This document shows, one piece after another, positions 7,876 to 16,390 of a DNA stretch of 60,150 bases. Made by a program: the position numbers and the translations under genes. Origin of the DNA: Terriglobales bacterium (GTDB lineage: Bacteria > Acidobacteriota > Terriglobia > Terriglobales > Acidobacteriaceae); assembly GCA_035651655.1 (NCBI GenBank), contig DASRFG010000005.1:1-60150 (forward strand), read 5' to 3'. Within the stretch, counting starts at the first letter, position 1, and every line of letters begins with the position of its first letter. The notes beneath the pieces are model-generated. The model saw nothing but the letters and a program-made list of their open reading frames with translations. It ran no database searches and was not told the origin of the DNA.

Positions 7876-9569
7876 AGGTTTCTGGCGCAATCTTCTTTTT
7901 TTTGATTTTTGCCTCAGGTGCGGTATTCGCCCAAAATCGTCCCGCCGCCGACCTCATCATCACCAACGCCAATATTTACACCGTAGACAAAGAGCGCACC
8001 TCCGCCGAAGCCGTCGCCGTGCTCAACGGCCGCATCGTCGCCGTCGGCGCCAGCTCTGAGATTGACGCCTGGCGCGGCTCGTCAACCAACGTGATTGACG
8101 CGGGCGGTAAGTTGGTCCTGCCCGGTTTCAACGACGCCCACGTTCATTTCGTTTCTGCCGGTCAAGCCTTGGCGAGTGTGCATTTGAAGGATGCCTCCTC
8201 TCCGCAGGAGCTTGTGCAGCGCCTCGCGACCTTTGCGCGCTCTCGGCCCAAAGGTGAATGGATCACCGGCGGCACCTGGGATGAACAAAATTGGAATCCC
8301 GCGACCCTGCCCACCAAAGACTTAATTGACCCGAGTACACCGGACAATCCTGTCGCAATAAACCGTTATGACGGCCACATGTACCTGGCGAATTCTCTTG
8401 CCTTGAAACTTGCTGGCATCACTGCCGGAACCCCCGACCCGCCAGGCGGCGCCATCGGACGCGACGCGCATGGAAATCCCAACGGCATTCTGAAAGATGC
8501 GGCCCTGCAGTTGCTCGACCGGGCAATTCCGCCCCTGACCCACGATCAGCGCATGCGCGCGGCACAGCGCGCTCTGGAACACGCCCGTAGTTTGGGCGTC
8601 ACCAGCCTCCAGGAAATGGGCTATCCCGGAGATGACCTCGCCGCTAACATTCGCGTCTATAAAAAACTCGAAGAAGAGGGCGGCCTCACCTCACGTCTGT
8701 ACGTCGCTCCGCTGATCGAAACTTGGCAAAGCCAGGCGAAAATTGGAGCGCGTCACGGCTTCGGGTCTCCGCTGCTGCGCATCGGGGCGGTGAAGGGATA
8801 TGCCGACGGTTCTCTCGGTTCAACCACTGCCTACTTTTTCCAACCCTACAGCGACGCACCCAATACACGTGGTCTGCTGACCGACGAAATGCAGCCGGTC
8901 TCTAAAATGCGAGACCGCATGATCGGTGCCGATAAATCCGGCTTGCAGCTCTGCATTCACGCTATCGGCGATCAAGGCATTTCCCTGATTCTGGATCTTT
9001 TCGAAAAAGTCGTCAAAGCCAACGGCCCAAGTGACCGCCGAATGCGTATCGAGCACGCCCAGCATATGTCCCCGAAGGATTTCGATCGTTTTGCGCGCCT
9101 CGACGTCATCGCTTCGGTGCAGCCTTACCACGCGATTGATGATGGCCGCTGGGCAGAAAAACGCATTGGTCCGGAGCGCATCAAGACTACGTACGCGTTC
9201 CGGACTTTCCTCGACCACAGAGTCCGCCTTGCCCTCGGCACTGACTGGAACGTCGCTCCCCTAAACCCGCTGCTCACCATCTACGCAGCCGTGACCCGCG
9301 CCACCCTCGATGGTAAAAATCCCAACGGCTGGATTCCGGAGCAAAAGCTGACCGTGGCTGAAGCGGTTGAGGCCTACACCATGGGTTCGGCCTATGCCGA
9401 ATTTCAGGAGAGAGAAAAAGGCTCAATCACTCCCGGAAAGCTCGCTGACATGGTTATCCTCAGCGACGATATTTTCACCATTGAGCCCAAAACCATTCGC
9501 GACGTGCAGGTCGATACCACAATTCTCGGCGGCAAAGTGGTATGGCAAAAAGAGAAGACAGCTCCCTGA
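7872..9569 (+). CDS. Exported amidohydrolase (YtcJ-like, amidohydrolase family 3)
   Basis: A 566-residue metal-dependent hydrolase with a cleavable signal peptide (hydrophobic GAIFFFLIFASGAVFA then Q). Seen: the N-terminal composite domain with DLIITNANIYTVD, the HxH metal motif in NDAHVHF, a further His in CIHAIGDQG, a His in RIEHAQH, and the Asp of LALGTDWNV. GTG 7872 shares GTGA with the nadK stop and has GGGG upstream; ATG 7860 is an alternative adding four residues. Relatives act on amide or carbamate bonds, but most have no known substrate. Coupling to nadK is positional only. Confidence 0.88.
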   Translation: MKVSGAIFFFLIFASGAVFAQNRPAADLIITNANIYTVDKERTSAEAVAVLNGRIVAVGASSEIDAWRGSSTNVIDAGGKLVLPGFNDAHVHFVSAGQALASVHLKDASSPQELVQRLATFARSRPKGEWITGGTWDEQNWNPATLPTKDLIDPSTPDNPVAINRYDGHMYLANSLALKLAGITAGTPDPPGGAIGRDAHGNPNGILKDAALQLLDRAIPPLTHDQRMRAAQRALEHARSLGVTSLQEMGYPGDDLAANIRVYKKLEEEGGLTSRLYVAPLIETWQSQAKIGARHGFGSPLLRIGAVKGYADGSLGSTTAYFFQPYSDAPNTRGLLTDEMQPVSKMRDRMIGADKSGLQLCIHAIGDQGISLILDLFEKVVKANGPSDRRMRIEHAQHMSPKDFDRFARLDVIASVQPYHAIDDGRWAEKRIGPERIKTTYAFRTFLDHRVRLALGTDWNVAPLNPLLTIYAAVTRATLDGKNPNGWIPEQKLTVAEAVEAYTMGSAYAEFQEREKGSITPGKLADMVILSDDIFTIEPKTIRDVQVDTTILGGKVVWQKEKTAP

Positions 9570-9620
9570 TGTATTAATCGAACACTGGATCTCTGCCACC
9601 GCCTCGCCTTCCGGGCATAC

Positions 9621-9834
9621 TTCGCCGATCAAGTCGGCACACCCACGTGGGCACAGGCGCCCTCGCCTGTGTGTGTTCTTTGTCTCGGCTTTCGGGTAAG
9701 GTTCGCCGATCAAGTCGGCACACCCACGTGGGCACAGGCGCCCTCGCCTGTGTGTGTTCTTTGTCTCGGCTTCCGGGTAAGGTTCGCCGATCAAGTCGGC
9801 ACACCCACGTGGGCACAGGCGCCCTCGCCTGTGC
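9621..9834. repeat. 81-bp tandem repeats made of palindromes
   Basis: Full units begin at 9621 and 9702, and a truncated third begins at 9783 (period exactly 81). A partial copy of the unit end also precedes 9621. Each unit holds a GCCGA/TCGGC hairpin, the palindrome CCCACGTGGG, and a hairpin with arms CACAGGCG and CGCCTGTG around CCCT. Units are near identical with no spacers, so this is not a CRISPR. The same CACAGGCG hairpin recurs at 51.3-51.8 kb. The block fills the gap between two convergent genes (amidohydrolase and lysA). Short frames through it encode only repeat peptides. Confidence 0.92.
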
Positions 9835-9856
9835 AGATCCGACTCAAATAACCCCC

Positions 9857-11215
9857 CTATTTCTCCCCCCGCATCAATTCCGCCACTGTCTCACGCTTGC
9901 GGATCATCCGCGCCTTACTTCCTTCCACTAATATCTCTGCCGGACGTGGCCGCGTGTTGTAATTCGACGCTAACACCATTCCATATGCTCCCACATCCAG
10001 GATTGCCAATAATTCGCCCTCTTTCACGGCTGGTAAATTGCGGTCTCGCGCCAGGAAGTCTCCCGTCTCGCACACCGGCCCCACCACATCCACCAATTCC
10101 TGCTTCGCCGCTCTGCTCTGTATTGGCACAATTTCGTGAAATGCGCTGTACAGCGCTGGCCGCAGCAAATCGTTCATCGCCGCGTCTACTACTACGAAAG
10201 ACTTGCTGGCGTTACTTTTCCTGTACAAAACACGGGTTAGCAGTACACCTGCCGGTCCAACAATCGCGCGCCCAGGTTCAAGTAACACATGAACTTTCAA
10301 CCCGCGTAGCGGCTGGCTTACGGCTTCCGCATATTGGCTGGCGTATTCCGAGAAGCTGTTGGGCTGCGGCTTTTCATACGCGATTCCCAGACCTCCGCCT
10401 GCATCCACGTACTGGATCGTGTGCCCATCATTCCGCAATTGACGAACCAGCTCTGCCACCCTCTCCATCGCTGCCGCAAACGGGTCTATCGAGGTGATCT
10501 GCGAACCGATGTGCACGCTGACGCCAGCAACCTCCAGGAAGAGACTGTCGGCAGCGCGCGCATAGAGGCGGCGCGCTTCACCAATCGGAATTCCAAATTT
10601 ATGCTGCTGCAGTCCGGTTGAAATATAGGGATGCGTTTCTGCCGGCACGTCCGGGTTCACTCGCAGCGCCACCCGGGCAAGCTTTTTTAAGCGTTCGGCG
10701 CGTGCCGCGAGCAGCTCGAGTTCCGCCTCGCTTTCCACATTGAAGAGCAGGATGTCGGCTCGCAGGGCGCGGTCCAGTTCGTCAACCTGCTTGCCCACTC
10801 CAGAGAAAACGACGTTTCGCGCCGCTTTACGGCTCACTTTCAATACCCGCTCCAGTTCGCCGCCTGAGATCACATCGAAGCCGCAGCCCAGCGAAGACAG
10901 CAGCCGCAGGATCCCCAGGTTGGAGTTCGCCTTTACTGAATAGCAGACGGTATGCGGAGTCTTAAACACCCGATCAAAAGTGCGGTACCGCTCGCGAATC
11001 ATGCTGCCGGAATAAACGTAAAGAGGAGTGCCGAACTTGTCCGCCAGCCGGGACAGCGATACAGCCTCGCAGTGCAAAACTGCACGGTGCGGTTCTGCGC
11101 TGGATGGTTGAGAGGACCTTTCAGGTTTATAGCAGAATGCTGGTGGCCGGACGCATTCGGCGTCCGCACGCTGGCGAGCCGAGCTCCCCTTAGCAGCGTC
11201 CTTTCGCCGGCTCAC
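9857..11215 (-). CDS. lysA: Diaminopimelate decarboxylase
   Basis: PLP enzyme of fold type III (alanine-racemase-like barrel) making L-lysine from meso-diaminopimelate. Seen: the PLP-lysine region CYSVKANSN, GCGFDVISGGEL, HIGSQI, a glycine-rich phosphate loop (DAGGGLGIAYE), EPGRAIVGPAG, CETGDFLARDR with the conserved Cys, and a C-terminal GAYGMVLASNYN. The length is 452 versus a usual ~415-420 because of an N-terminal extension of about 35 residues. The first start is GTG 11215, which overlaps the stop of the GAF-PP2C gene by GTGA. The extension overlaps a small palindrome (GGACGC/GCGTCC, 11149-11165), so the true start is uncertain. Confidence 0.94.
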   Translation of the reverse strand: MSRRKDAAKGSSARQRADAECVRPPAFCYKPERSSQPSSAEPHRAVLHCEAVSLSRLADKFGTPLYVYSGSMIRERYRTFDRVFKTPHTVCYSVKANSNLGILRLLSSLGCGFDVISGGELERVLKVSRKAARNVVFSGVGKQVDELDRALRADILLFNVESEAELELLAARAERLKKLARVALRVNPDVPAETHPYISTGLQQHKFGIPIGEARRLYARAADSLFLEVAGVSVHIGSQITSIDPFAAAMERVAELVRQLRNDGHTIQYVDAGGGLGIAYEKPQPNSFSEYASQYAEAVSQPLRGLKVHVLLEPGRAIVGPAGVLLTRVLYRKSNASKSFVVVDAAMNDLLRPALYSAFHEIVPIQSRAAKQELVDVVGPVCETGDFLARDRNLPAVKEGELLAILDVGAYGMVLASNYNTRPRPAEILVEGSKARMIRKRETVAELMRGEK

Positions 11216-12978
11216 TTTGTTTTTGCCGTTTTGCTTTTAACTTTGAGCGCCACAACGGTAGCGTCATCGAAGGCTTCAACCCCAGCTGCGTGTTCTCCCA
11301 TCGCCGAAAAGATTGCGTCCACAACTTCCTGCGCGGATCCGCTAGCCACTTTGGAGACAACTTTTTCCAGGCGCTCCCGGCCAAAAAGCTCGCCGTCACG
11401 GTTGCGAGCATCGAGTATCCCATCGCTAAATAGCACGAACAGATCGCCCGGACGCGGATTGAAGCTCAGCTCCTCGAAATCCGCCTCCGCAAAGAGTCCC
11501 AGCGGCAGCCCCGTAGCCTCCACTCGCTCCAGTTTCCCGTCGTGGCAGTAAATGGGACGCGGCAATCCAGAACTTGCGATTTGCAGGTTGCGTTGCACAT
11601 CGTCCCACAAGGCATAAATGATGGAAACGAACTGCGCCTCTATCGGCCGCTCACCCAAGGACAGGTTTACCGCGGAAAGCATCTCGGCCGGCGAAGGTTC
11701 CGCCGCACAATGTGACCGCAAAATCCCGCTGACTAGTGCGGCATAGATGGCAGCCGGGGCTCCTTTGCCGCTCACGTCGCCTACCACAATCGCGGTGCGT
11801 GAAAGTGAATATGAAAGAAAATCGTACAGATCGCCGCCGATCGCCCGTGCTGGCACAAACCGCGCCGCCACTTCCAAATTGTTCAGCCTCGGCAACGTCT
11901 GTGGAAGCAGCCTCAGTTGCAGCGCGTGCGCCAGTGCAAGGTCGCGTTCCAGCCGTCTTTCCTGCCGCGCAATCTCCTCATACAGCCGTGCATTTTCAAT
12001 CGCAATCGCCACCTGCGCCGCCAGCGTTGTCAGCGTACGCATATGGTCTTCGGTGAAGTAGCCCACGCGGGTGTGTTCGAGATCAAGCACACCAATCACT
12101 TTGTCCTTATAGATCAACGGAACACAAAGCTCCGACCTGGTCTCCGGATTCAGTTCGATATATCGAGGATCTTTCTTGACGTCCGGAACCAGCACCCCGG
12201 TACGATGGCGCGCCGCGTACCCCACCAGTCCCCGATCGAGAGGGATGTCCTGCTTCAGATGCACATTCGTCTTAAACCTCAGTGAGAACCGGTGTTGCAG
12301 GATGCTCTCGGTGGAGTCCAGCAGCAAAACGCTGAACATCTGATAGTCGATCAGCCGGCTCAGAAGTTCCCCGATGCGCTTCAATAACTGGTCGAGGTTG
12401 AGGATTGATGTCAGCTCGCGGCTGATCTCATTCAGCACTAGCAACGTTCGCGCCTGGCGGTTGGTGCGAGTGTACAAACGAGCATTCTCGATCCCGATTG
12501 CTATACGCGATGCGATCAGGGTCAGTAAACGTTTATGTTCTTCGGTGAAGTAATTGCGTTGCGGCGCTTCCAGATCAATCACGCCAATGACCTTGTCCTT
12601 AACGATCAGCGGCACGGCAAGTTCCGAGCGCACGAGCGGAATGGCGCTAATGTAGTGCTGGTCCTCCAGAACATTCCCCACCAGCACGGCTTCACGCCGC
12701 TGCGCCGCCTGGCCGGTGACCCCTTCACCCATTTTCACCCGCATCTGCTCTGCAATTTCCTTGGGATAGCCAATCTGGAAGCGGGCGCGCAGCTCTTGGG
12801 TTTTCTCGTTCAGGAGCAGGATCGCAAAAATCTCGTAATCAATTACCCGGCGCACTAATTCCGCCACGCGCTGGAGCGTAGTATCCAGGTCAAGTGTGGT
12901 ATTGACCACGTCCGCTACTTCGAGCAGTAACGGCTCGACGACCGGTACCGGAGCGAGTTGGGCCTCAGCACTTTCCAC
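11212..12978 (-). CDS. GAF-GAF-PP2C (RsbU/SpoIIE-type) serine phosphatase
   Basis: A 588-residue cytoplasmic signalling phosphatase. Two GAF sensor domains lie at about residues 20-170 and 190-340, each ending in the helix IAIxIENARLY, followed by a short coiled linker. A PP2C-like SpoIIE domain occupies about 385-580 with GGDLYDF, GDVSGKG, LFSDG and DDATVV metal-binding motifs. Family members dephosphorylate anti-anti-sigma factors in partner-switching cascades; no anti-sigma or STAS partner is visible here. It follows deoC on the same strand and overlaps lysA by 4 bp. Confidence 0.92.
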   Translation of the reverse strand: MESAEAQLAPVPVVEPLLLEVADVVNTTLDLDTTLQRVAELVRRVIDYEIFAILLLNEKTQELRARFQIGYPKEIAEQMRVKMGEGVTGQAAQRREAVLVGNVLEDQHYISAIPLVRSELAVPLIVKDKVIGVIDLEAPQRNYFTEEHKRLLTLIASRIAIGIENARLYTRTNRQARTLLVLNEISRELTSILNLDQLLKRIGELLSRLIDYQMFSVLLLDSTESILQHRFSLRFKTNVHLKQDIPLDRGLVGYAARHRTGVLVPDVKKDPRYIELNPETRSELCVPLIYKDKVIGVLDLEHTRVGYFTEDHMRTLTTLAAQVAIAIENARLYEEIARQERRLERDLALAHALQLRLLPQTLPRLNNLEVAARFVPARAIGGDLYDFLSYSLSRTAIVVGDVSGKGAPAAIYAALVSGILRSHCAAEPSPAEMLSAVNLSLGERPIEAQFVSIIYALWDDVQRNLQIASSGLPRPIYCHDGKLERVEATGLPLGLFAEADFEELSFNPRPGDLFVLFSDGILDARNRDGELFGRERLEKVVSKVASGSAQEVVDAIFSAMGEHAAGVEAFDDATVVALKVKSKTAKTK

Positions 12979-13068
12979 TGTGCTTATGATACCAGCCGAC
13001 TGACGGGGTCCCGCGAAGCGCCTACAGATGTGGCTCGCCTGTGAAGAGACAAGTTAGGAGAGGGGAAA

Positions 13069-13782
13069 TTATTCGGGAGCGCCGAGCTCGCGCACGATGC
13101 TGACCCCTGAGCTGGTTCCAATACGGGTGGCGCCGGCAGCGACCATCTTCGCCATATCGGCGGCGTTGCGAACTCCGCCAGAAGCTTTTATTCCGGCGCG
13201 CTCTCCGACCACCGAACGCATCAGACGAACATCCTCTTCCGTCGCGCCGCCCACCAGCCCGGTAGACGTCTTTACAAAATCTGCGCCAGCAGCCAGTGAC
13301 AACTCGCAGGCCAGCCGCTTCTCGTCTGGGGTGAGAAGCGTCATTTCAAGTATTACTTTAAGTATAGCGTTGCCGTCGTGTGCTCGTTCAGCCACCGCGC
13401 GGATGTCGTTCTCCACAAATTTGCTCTCTCCAGATTTAAGCGCGCCGATGTTGAGCACCATGTCAATTTCGCCCGCGCCCAGCTTCAATACCTCGGCAGC
13501 CTCAAAACGCTTCACCGTGGTCAGCATGGCGCCCTGTGGGAAACCGATGGGTACATCCACTTTGATTCCGCTGCCGTTCAGTTCTGAAACTGCCTGCGCC
13601 ACCCAACACTGCTGCACGCAAACGGTTGCAAACCGGTAACGCTGCGCTTCCTTGCACAGCTTCACGATCTCTTGTCGCGTCGTATCGGGCCGCAGTAAGC
13701 TGTGATCAATAAGCCGGGCTGCCGATTGCCAATCCTTGAATGTCGTTTGAGCCGGCGGAGTGACCAGCGAAGTCTGTGACAT
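13069..13782 (-). CDS. deoC: Deoxyribose-phosphate aldolase
   Basis: Class I aldolase that splits 2-deoxyribose 5-phosphate into glyceraldehyde 3-phosphate and acetaldehyde in nucleoside salvage. The 237 residues contain the Schiff-base Lys171 in DFVKTSTG, the second Lys199 in GIKASGG, and Asp107 in EIDMVLN. The N-terminal DHSLLRPD and the phosphate-binding GTSSGV near the C terminus are also present. It lies 39 bp after hpt in the same direction, so a purine/nucleoside salvage operon is plausible. Confidence 0.95.
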   Translation of the reverse strand: MSQTSLVTPPAQTTFKDWQSAARLIDHSLLRPDTTRQEIVKLCKEAQRYRFATVCVQQCWVAQAVSELNGSGIKVDVPIGFPQGAMLTTVKRFEAAEVLKLGAGEIDMVLNIGALKSGESKFVENDIRAVAERAHDGNAILKVILEMTLLTPDEKRLACELSLAAGADFVKTSTGLVGGATEEDVRLMRSVVGERAGIKASGGVRNAADMAKMVAAGATRIGTSSGVSIVRELGAPE

Positions 13783-13820
13783 AAAAAGAATTCTAACAGT
13801 TTGGCCGCAACCCGGACCCG

Positions 13821-14399
13821 CTACGATGCCCCCTCACCCATAACGCAAATATCTGGCAGGTTGCGATATCGTTCGGCAAAGTCCATCCCATAGCCCACCA
13901 CAAACTGGTCAGGAATCGTGAAGCCCACATAGTCGGCTTGCAAGGGCTTAATTCGCCGCGACGGCTTGTCCAACAACGTCACCATCCTTAGCGACTTCGG
14001 CTGGTGTGCCGCCAGCATGTTTTTGATATACGTAAGCGTCAGTCCTGTGTCCAGAATGTCTTCCACCAGCAGCACGTTTTTGCCGCCCATTGAGTGCTCC
14101 ACATCTTTGGTTAGGCGCACTTCTCCGCTGGAATCCCAAGTCCGCGACCTCTCCCTTGGATTGCCCTCTCCCGGTCGCCCCTTTTGATCGCCGTAACTGC
14201 TCACCCCGATAAAGTCGAAACTGGCATCGAGCTGCACCTGCCGGGCCAGATCGCTCAGAAAAATTGCCGCTCCTTTAAGTACCCCGATAAAAATGACCGA
14301 CTGCCCGGCGTAGTCCGCGGTAATCTGCGCCGCCAGCTCGGCCACTCTACGCGCGATCTGCTCCCGACTGAGAAGGACCTTGAGCTCTGACACGCGCAT
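13821..14399 (-). CDS. hpt: Hypoxanthine phosphoribosyltransferase with an insertion in the catalytic loop
   Basis: A 192-residue purine salvage enzyme from ATG 14399; the longer frame from 14495 only adds sequence antisense to the rhodanese gene. Seen: LKGAAIFLSDLAR (the LKG cis-peptide region), the PRPP-binding motif LVEDILDTGLT at about 111-121, and the base-contacting region ADYVGFTIPDQFVVGYGMD. The mobile loop normally reads SSYG followed closely by SSGEV. Here about 18 charged residues (about 72-89, bases 14133-14186) are inserted between SYGD and SSGEV. The key catalytic residues flank the insertion intact. Confidence 0.93.
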   Translation of the reverse strand: MRVSELKVLLSREQIARRVAELAAQITADYAGQSVIFIGVLKGAAIFLSDLARQVQLDASFDFIGVSSYGDQKGRPGEGNPRERSRTWDSSGEVRLTKDVEHSMGGKNVLLVEDILDTGLTLTYIKNMLAAHQPKSLRMVTLLDKPSRRIKPLQADYVGFTIPDQFVVGYGMDFAERYRNLPDICVMGEGAS

Positions 14400-14447
14400 A
14401 GCATAAACGATAGAATGCTTGCTTCGTGAATTTCTTCGATCTCTGCC

Positions 14448-14816
14448 ATGCCACTGCCTGAATTTCAGCAACTGGTTCAAGAAGCCAAGAGTCATATCTG
14501 CGAGATCACCGCGGCCGATCTACAGGCTATGCAACAGGCGGGTGAGGATTTTGCTCTTATTGACGTACGCGAAAAAGATGATGCGGCCAAGGGCACAATT
14601 CCCGGTGCAACCAATATCTCCCGCGGTGTGTTGGAGTACAGCATTGATCAGGTAACTACCGACAAGAACAGAAAAATCGTGCTCTACTGCGGTGGTGGCA
14701 GCCGGTCCGCTCTGGCCGCCTGGAACCTCAAAAAGATGGGCTTCAAGAACGTTCTCTCCCTGGCGGGCGGTTATCGCGGATGGGACCAATCGCAAAAGAG
14801 GCAGACCGAAAAGTAA
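14448..14816 (+). CDS. Single-domain rhodanese
   Basis: A 122-residue sulfurtransferase domain. The active-site loop is CGGGSRSA with catalytic Cys81; the CH2A-type LIDVREKDD and the C-terminal SLAGGYRGW are typical. It carries or transfers sulfane sulfur in the cytoplasm; the acceptor is unknown. It is divergent from hpt (48 bp between starts) and is followed 23 bp later by the UPF0173 hydrolase, so the three genes 14448-16227 may be co-transcribed. Confidence 0.9.
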   Translation: MPLPEFQQLVQEAKSHICEITAADLQAMQQAGEDFALIDVREKDDAAKGTIPGATNISRGVLEYSIDQVTTDKNRKIVLYCGGGSRSALAAWNLKKMGFKNVLSLAGGYRGWDQSQKRQTEK

Positions 14817-14839
14817 CTACCATTACCAAGAGGAGAGAA

Positions 14840-15541
14840 ATGGAACTGAATGGCGTGAAGCTGACGTGGCTGGGGCATTCTACTTTTCGCATTGAAACTC
14901 CCGGCGGCAAGACTCTACTTATTGACCCTTGGGTCATGGGCAATCCCATGTGCCCGGAAAAAGAGAAGACCATCAAGAAGCTCGACGTCATGCTCTGTAC
15001 TCACGGTCATTTCGACCACATCGGTGACGCGGTACAGATTTGCAAGCGCCATAATCCCACCGTGGTGGGCATCTTCGAGCTATGCAACTGGCTGGAGAAA
15101 AAAGGCGCCAAGATGATTTCTCCTATGAACAAAGGCGGAAGCCAGGCGGTGGACGACATTCGCGTCACCATGGTTCACGCTGACCACTCCTGCGGCATTC
15201 TCGATGGCGACCAGATCATTTATGGCGGCGAGCCTTGTGGCTACGTGATCGAATTTAAGAACGGAATCAAGATCTACCACGCTGGCGATACCAACGTCTT
15301 CGGTGATATGCAGATCATCCGCGAACTCTATGCCCCCGACATTGTCATGCTGCCCATCGGCGATCTCTACACCATGTCACCGCGCGAGGCTGCCTACGCC
15401 TGCAAACTGCTCCAGCCAAAATTTGTTGTCCCCATGCACTTTGGTACCTTCCCGCCGCTTACCGGAAAGCCGAGCGAACTCAGGCGGCTGGCCAAAGATG
15501 TCGAAATAATTGAAATGCAACCTGGGCAAACCCTAACTTAG
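14840..15541 (+). CDS. UPF0173 metal-dependent hydrolase (metallo-beta-lactamase fold)
   Basis: A 233-residue protein starting at ATG 14840 behind the strong site AGGAGAG. The N-terminal WLGHSTFRIE and the zinc motif HGHFDHIGD (HxHxDH) are diagnostic, with further ligands in MVHADHSCG, YHAGDTNVF and PMHFGTFP. It belongs to the UlaG-like UPF0173 family, whose substrate is not established. The in-frame start at 14780 overlaps the rhodanese gene and is not needed. Confidence 0.93.
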   Translation: MELNGVKLTWLGHSTFRIETPGGKTLLIDPWVMGNPMCPEKEKTIKKLDVMLCTHGHFDHIGDAVQICKRHNPTVVGIFELCNWLEKKGAKMISPMNKGGSQAVDDIRVTMVHADHSCGILDGDQIIYGGEPCGYVIEFKNGIKIYHAGDTNVFGDMQIIRELYAPDIVMLPIGDLYTMSPREAAYACKLLQPKFVVPMHFGTFPPLTGKPSELRRLAKDVEIIEMQPGQTLT

Positions 15542-15555
15542 CAAAGGACTGCTAA

Positions 15556-16227
15556 ATGCCAAGCGAAGCGGAAGTGCGCGCCTACTGGCGTATGGGTGGC
15601 ATCACCCACGGCGCTGTCGAGGATTACCTTTATTCAATCCTTCCTGAGCGCGACCCTGCGTTGCGCGACATGGAAGCCGATGCCGCAGCGCGCAGTGTTC
15701 CTATCGTCGGTCCCGCCGTCGGTCGTCTGCTCTATCAGCTTGGAAAAATGATCAACGCTCGCACCGTCTTTGAGATGGGTTCAGCCATCGGCTACTCCAC
15801 AGTTTGGTGGGCGCGCGCGGTCGGAGAGGGCGGTCGCGTGATCTACACCGATGGCAGCCAGAAGAATGCCGATCTCGCCCGCCGCAACCTGGAACGCGCA
15901 GGAGTGCTCGACCGCGTGACCATCAAGGTCGGAGACGCGATCGAAATTCTCTCCGAGCAGAAGGAAGCGTTCGACATCGTCTTTAACGACATAGATAAAG
16001 ACGACTATCCACGCGCCTTTCGTGTAGCCGCGCCTCGCGTCCGCAAGGGCGGTCTTTTTGTTGCGGATAACGTGCTGTGGAGCGGCAAGGTTGCCCAGCC
16101 CGAGGGCCGGGCCGATGCGCCTACCAAAGCGATTCTGGAATTTAATCGGCTCTTATACAGCTCACCAGAATTTTTCACCACCATTATTCCTCTTCGCGAC
16201 GGCGTAGCTGTAGCGCTGAAGGCATAG
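15556..16227 (+). CDS. SAM-dependent O-methyltransferase (caffeoyl-CoA type)
   Basis: Methyltransferase family 3 of 223 residues. SAM motif I is VFEMGSAIGYSTVWWARA, followed by the acidic YTDGS and the metal-binding IVFNDIDKDDY region where plant enzymes have FVDADKxNY. GGLFVADNVLWSGKV matches the family motif after the metal site. A cytoplasmic catechol-type acceptor is likely but unproved. It starts 14 bp after the UPF0173 gene. Confidence 0.9.
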   Translation: MPSEAEVRAYWRMGGITHGAVEDYLYSILPERDPALRDMEADAAARSVPIVGPAVGRLLYQLGKMINARTVFEMGSAIGYSTVWWARAVGEGGRVIYTDGSQKNADLARRNLERAGVLDRVTIKVGDAIEILSEQKEAFDIVFNDIDKDDYPRAFRVAAPRVRKGGLFVADNVLWSGKVAQPEGRADAPTKAILEFNRLLYSSPEFFTTIIPLRDGVAVALKA

Positions 16228-16281
16228 CTGCGGTTCTGTAGTTACAAGAGAGCGCCGACCCGAGCAAAGCGCGGCCGAATT

Positions 16282-16313
16282 CATTCCGAGCGGGCTTTAG
16301 CCCCGAGGAATCC
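16282..16313. repeat. Dispersed palindromic repeat (CATTCCGAG / GGGCTTTAGCCC type)
   Basis: ATTCC and GGAAT flank a GGGCT-TT-AGCCC hairpin in the convergent gap between the methyltransferase and bshB1 genes. The core GGCTTTAGCC is shared with repeats at 18.1 and 26.0 kb (compare GGCGTTAGCC at 24.2 kb), and the CATTCCGAG...GAGGAATCC frame with the one at 26.8 kb. No terminator-like T run follows. Confidence 0.7.
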
Positions 16314-16390
16314 TAAGCTCGTCTGCAAAGATGGTTGCGTGGCCATCGCTTCGTTCGGAATGGCGCGAGGGACCTAGGTTTAACTTGCGT

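Noticed and set aside
9621-9834. CRISPR array
   Set aside because: Units are contiguous 81-bp near-identical repeats with no unique spacers, and no cas genes are present.
9647-9931. Open frames through the 81-bp repeats
   Set aside because: The peptides merely repeat the palindromes, have no ribosome site and overlap in several frames.
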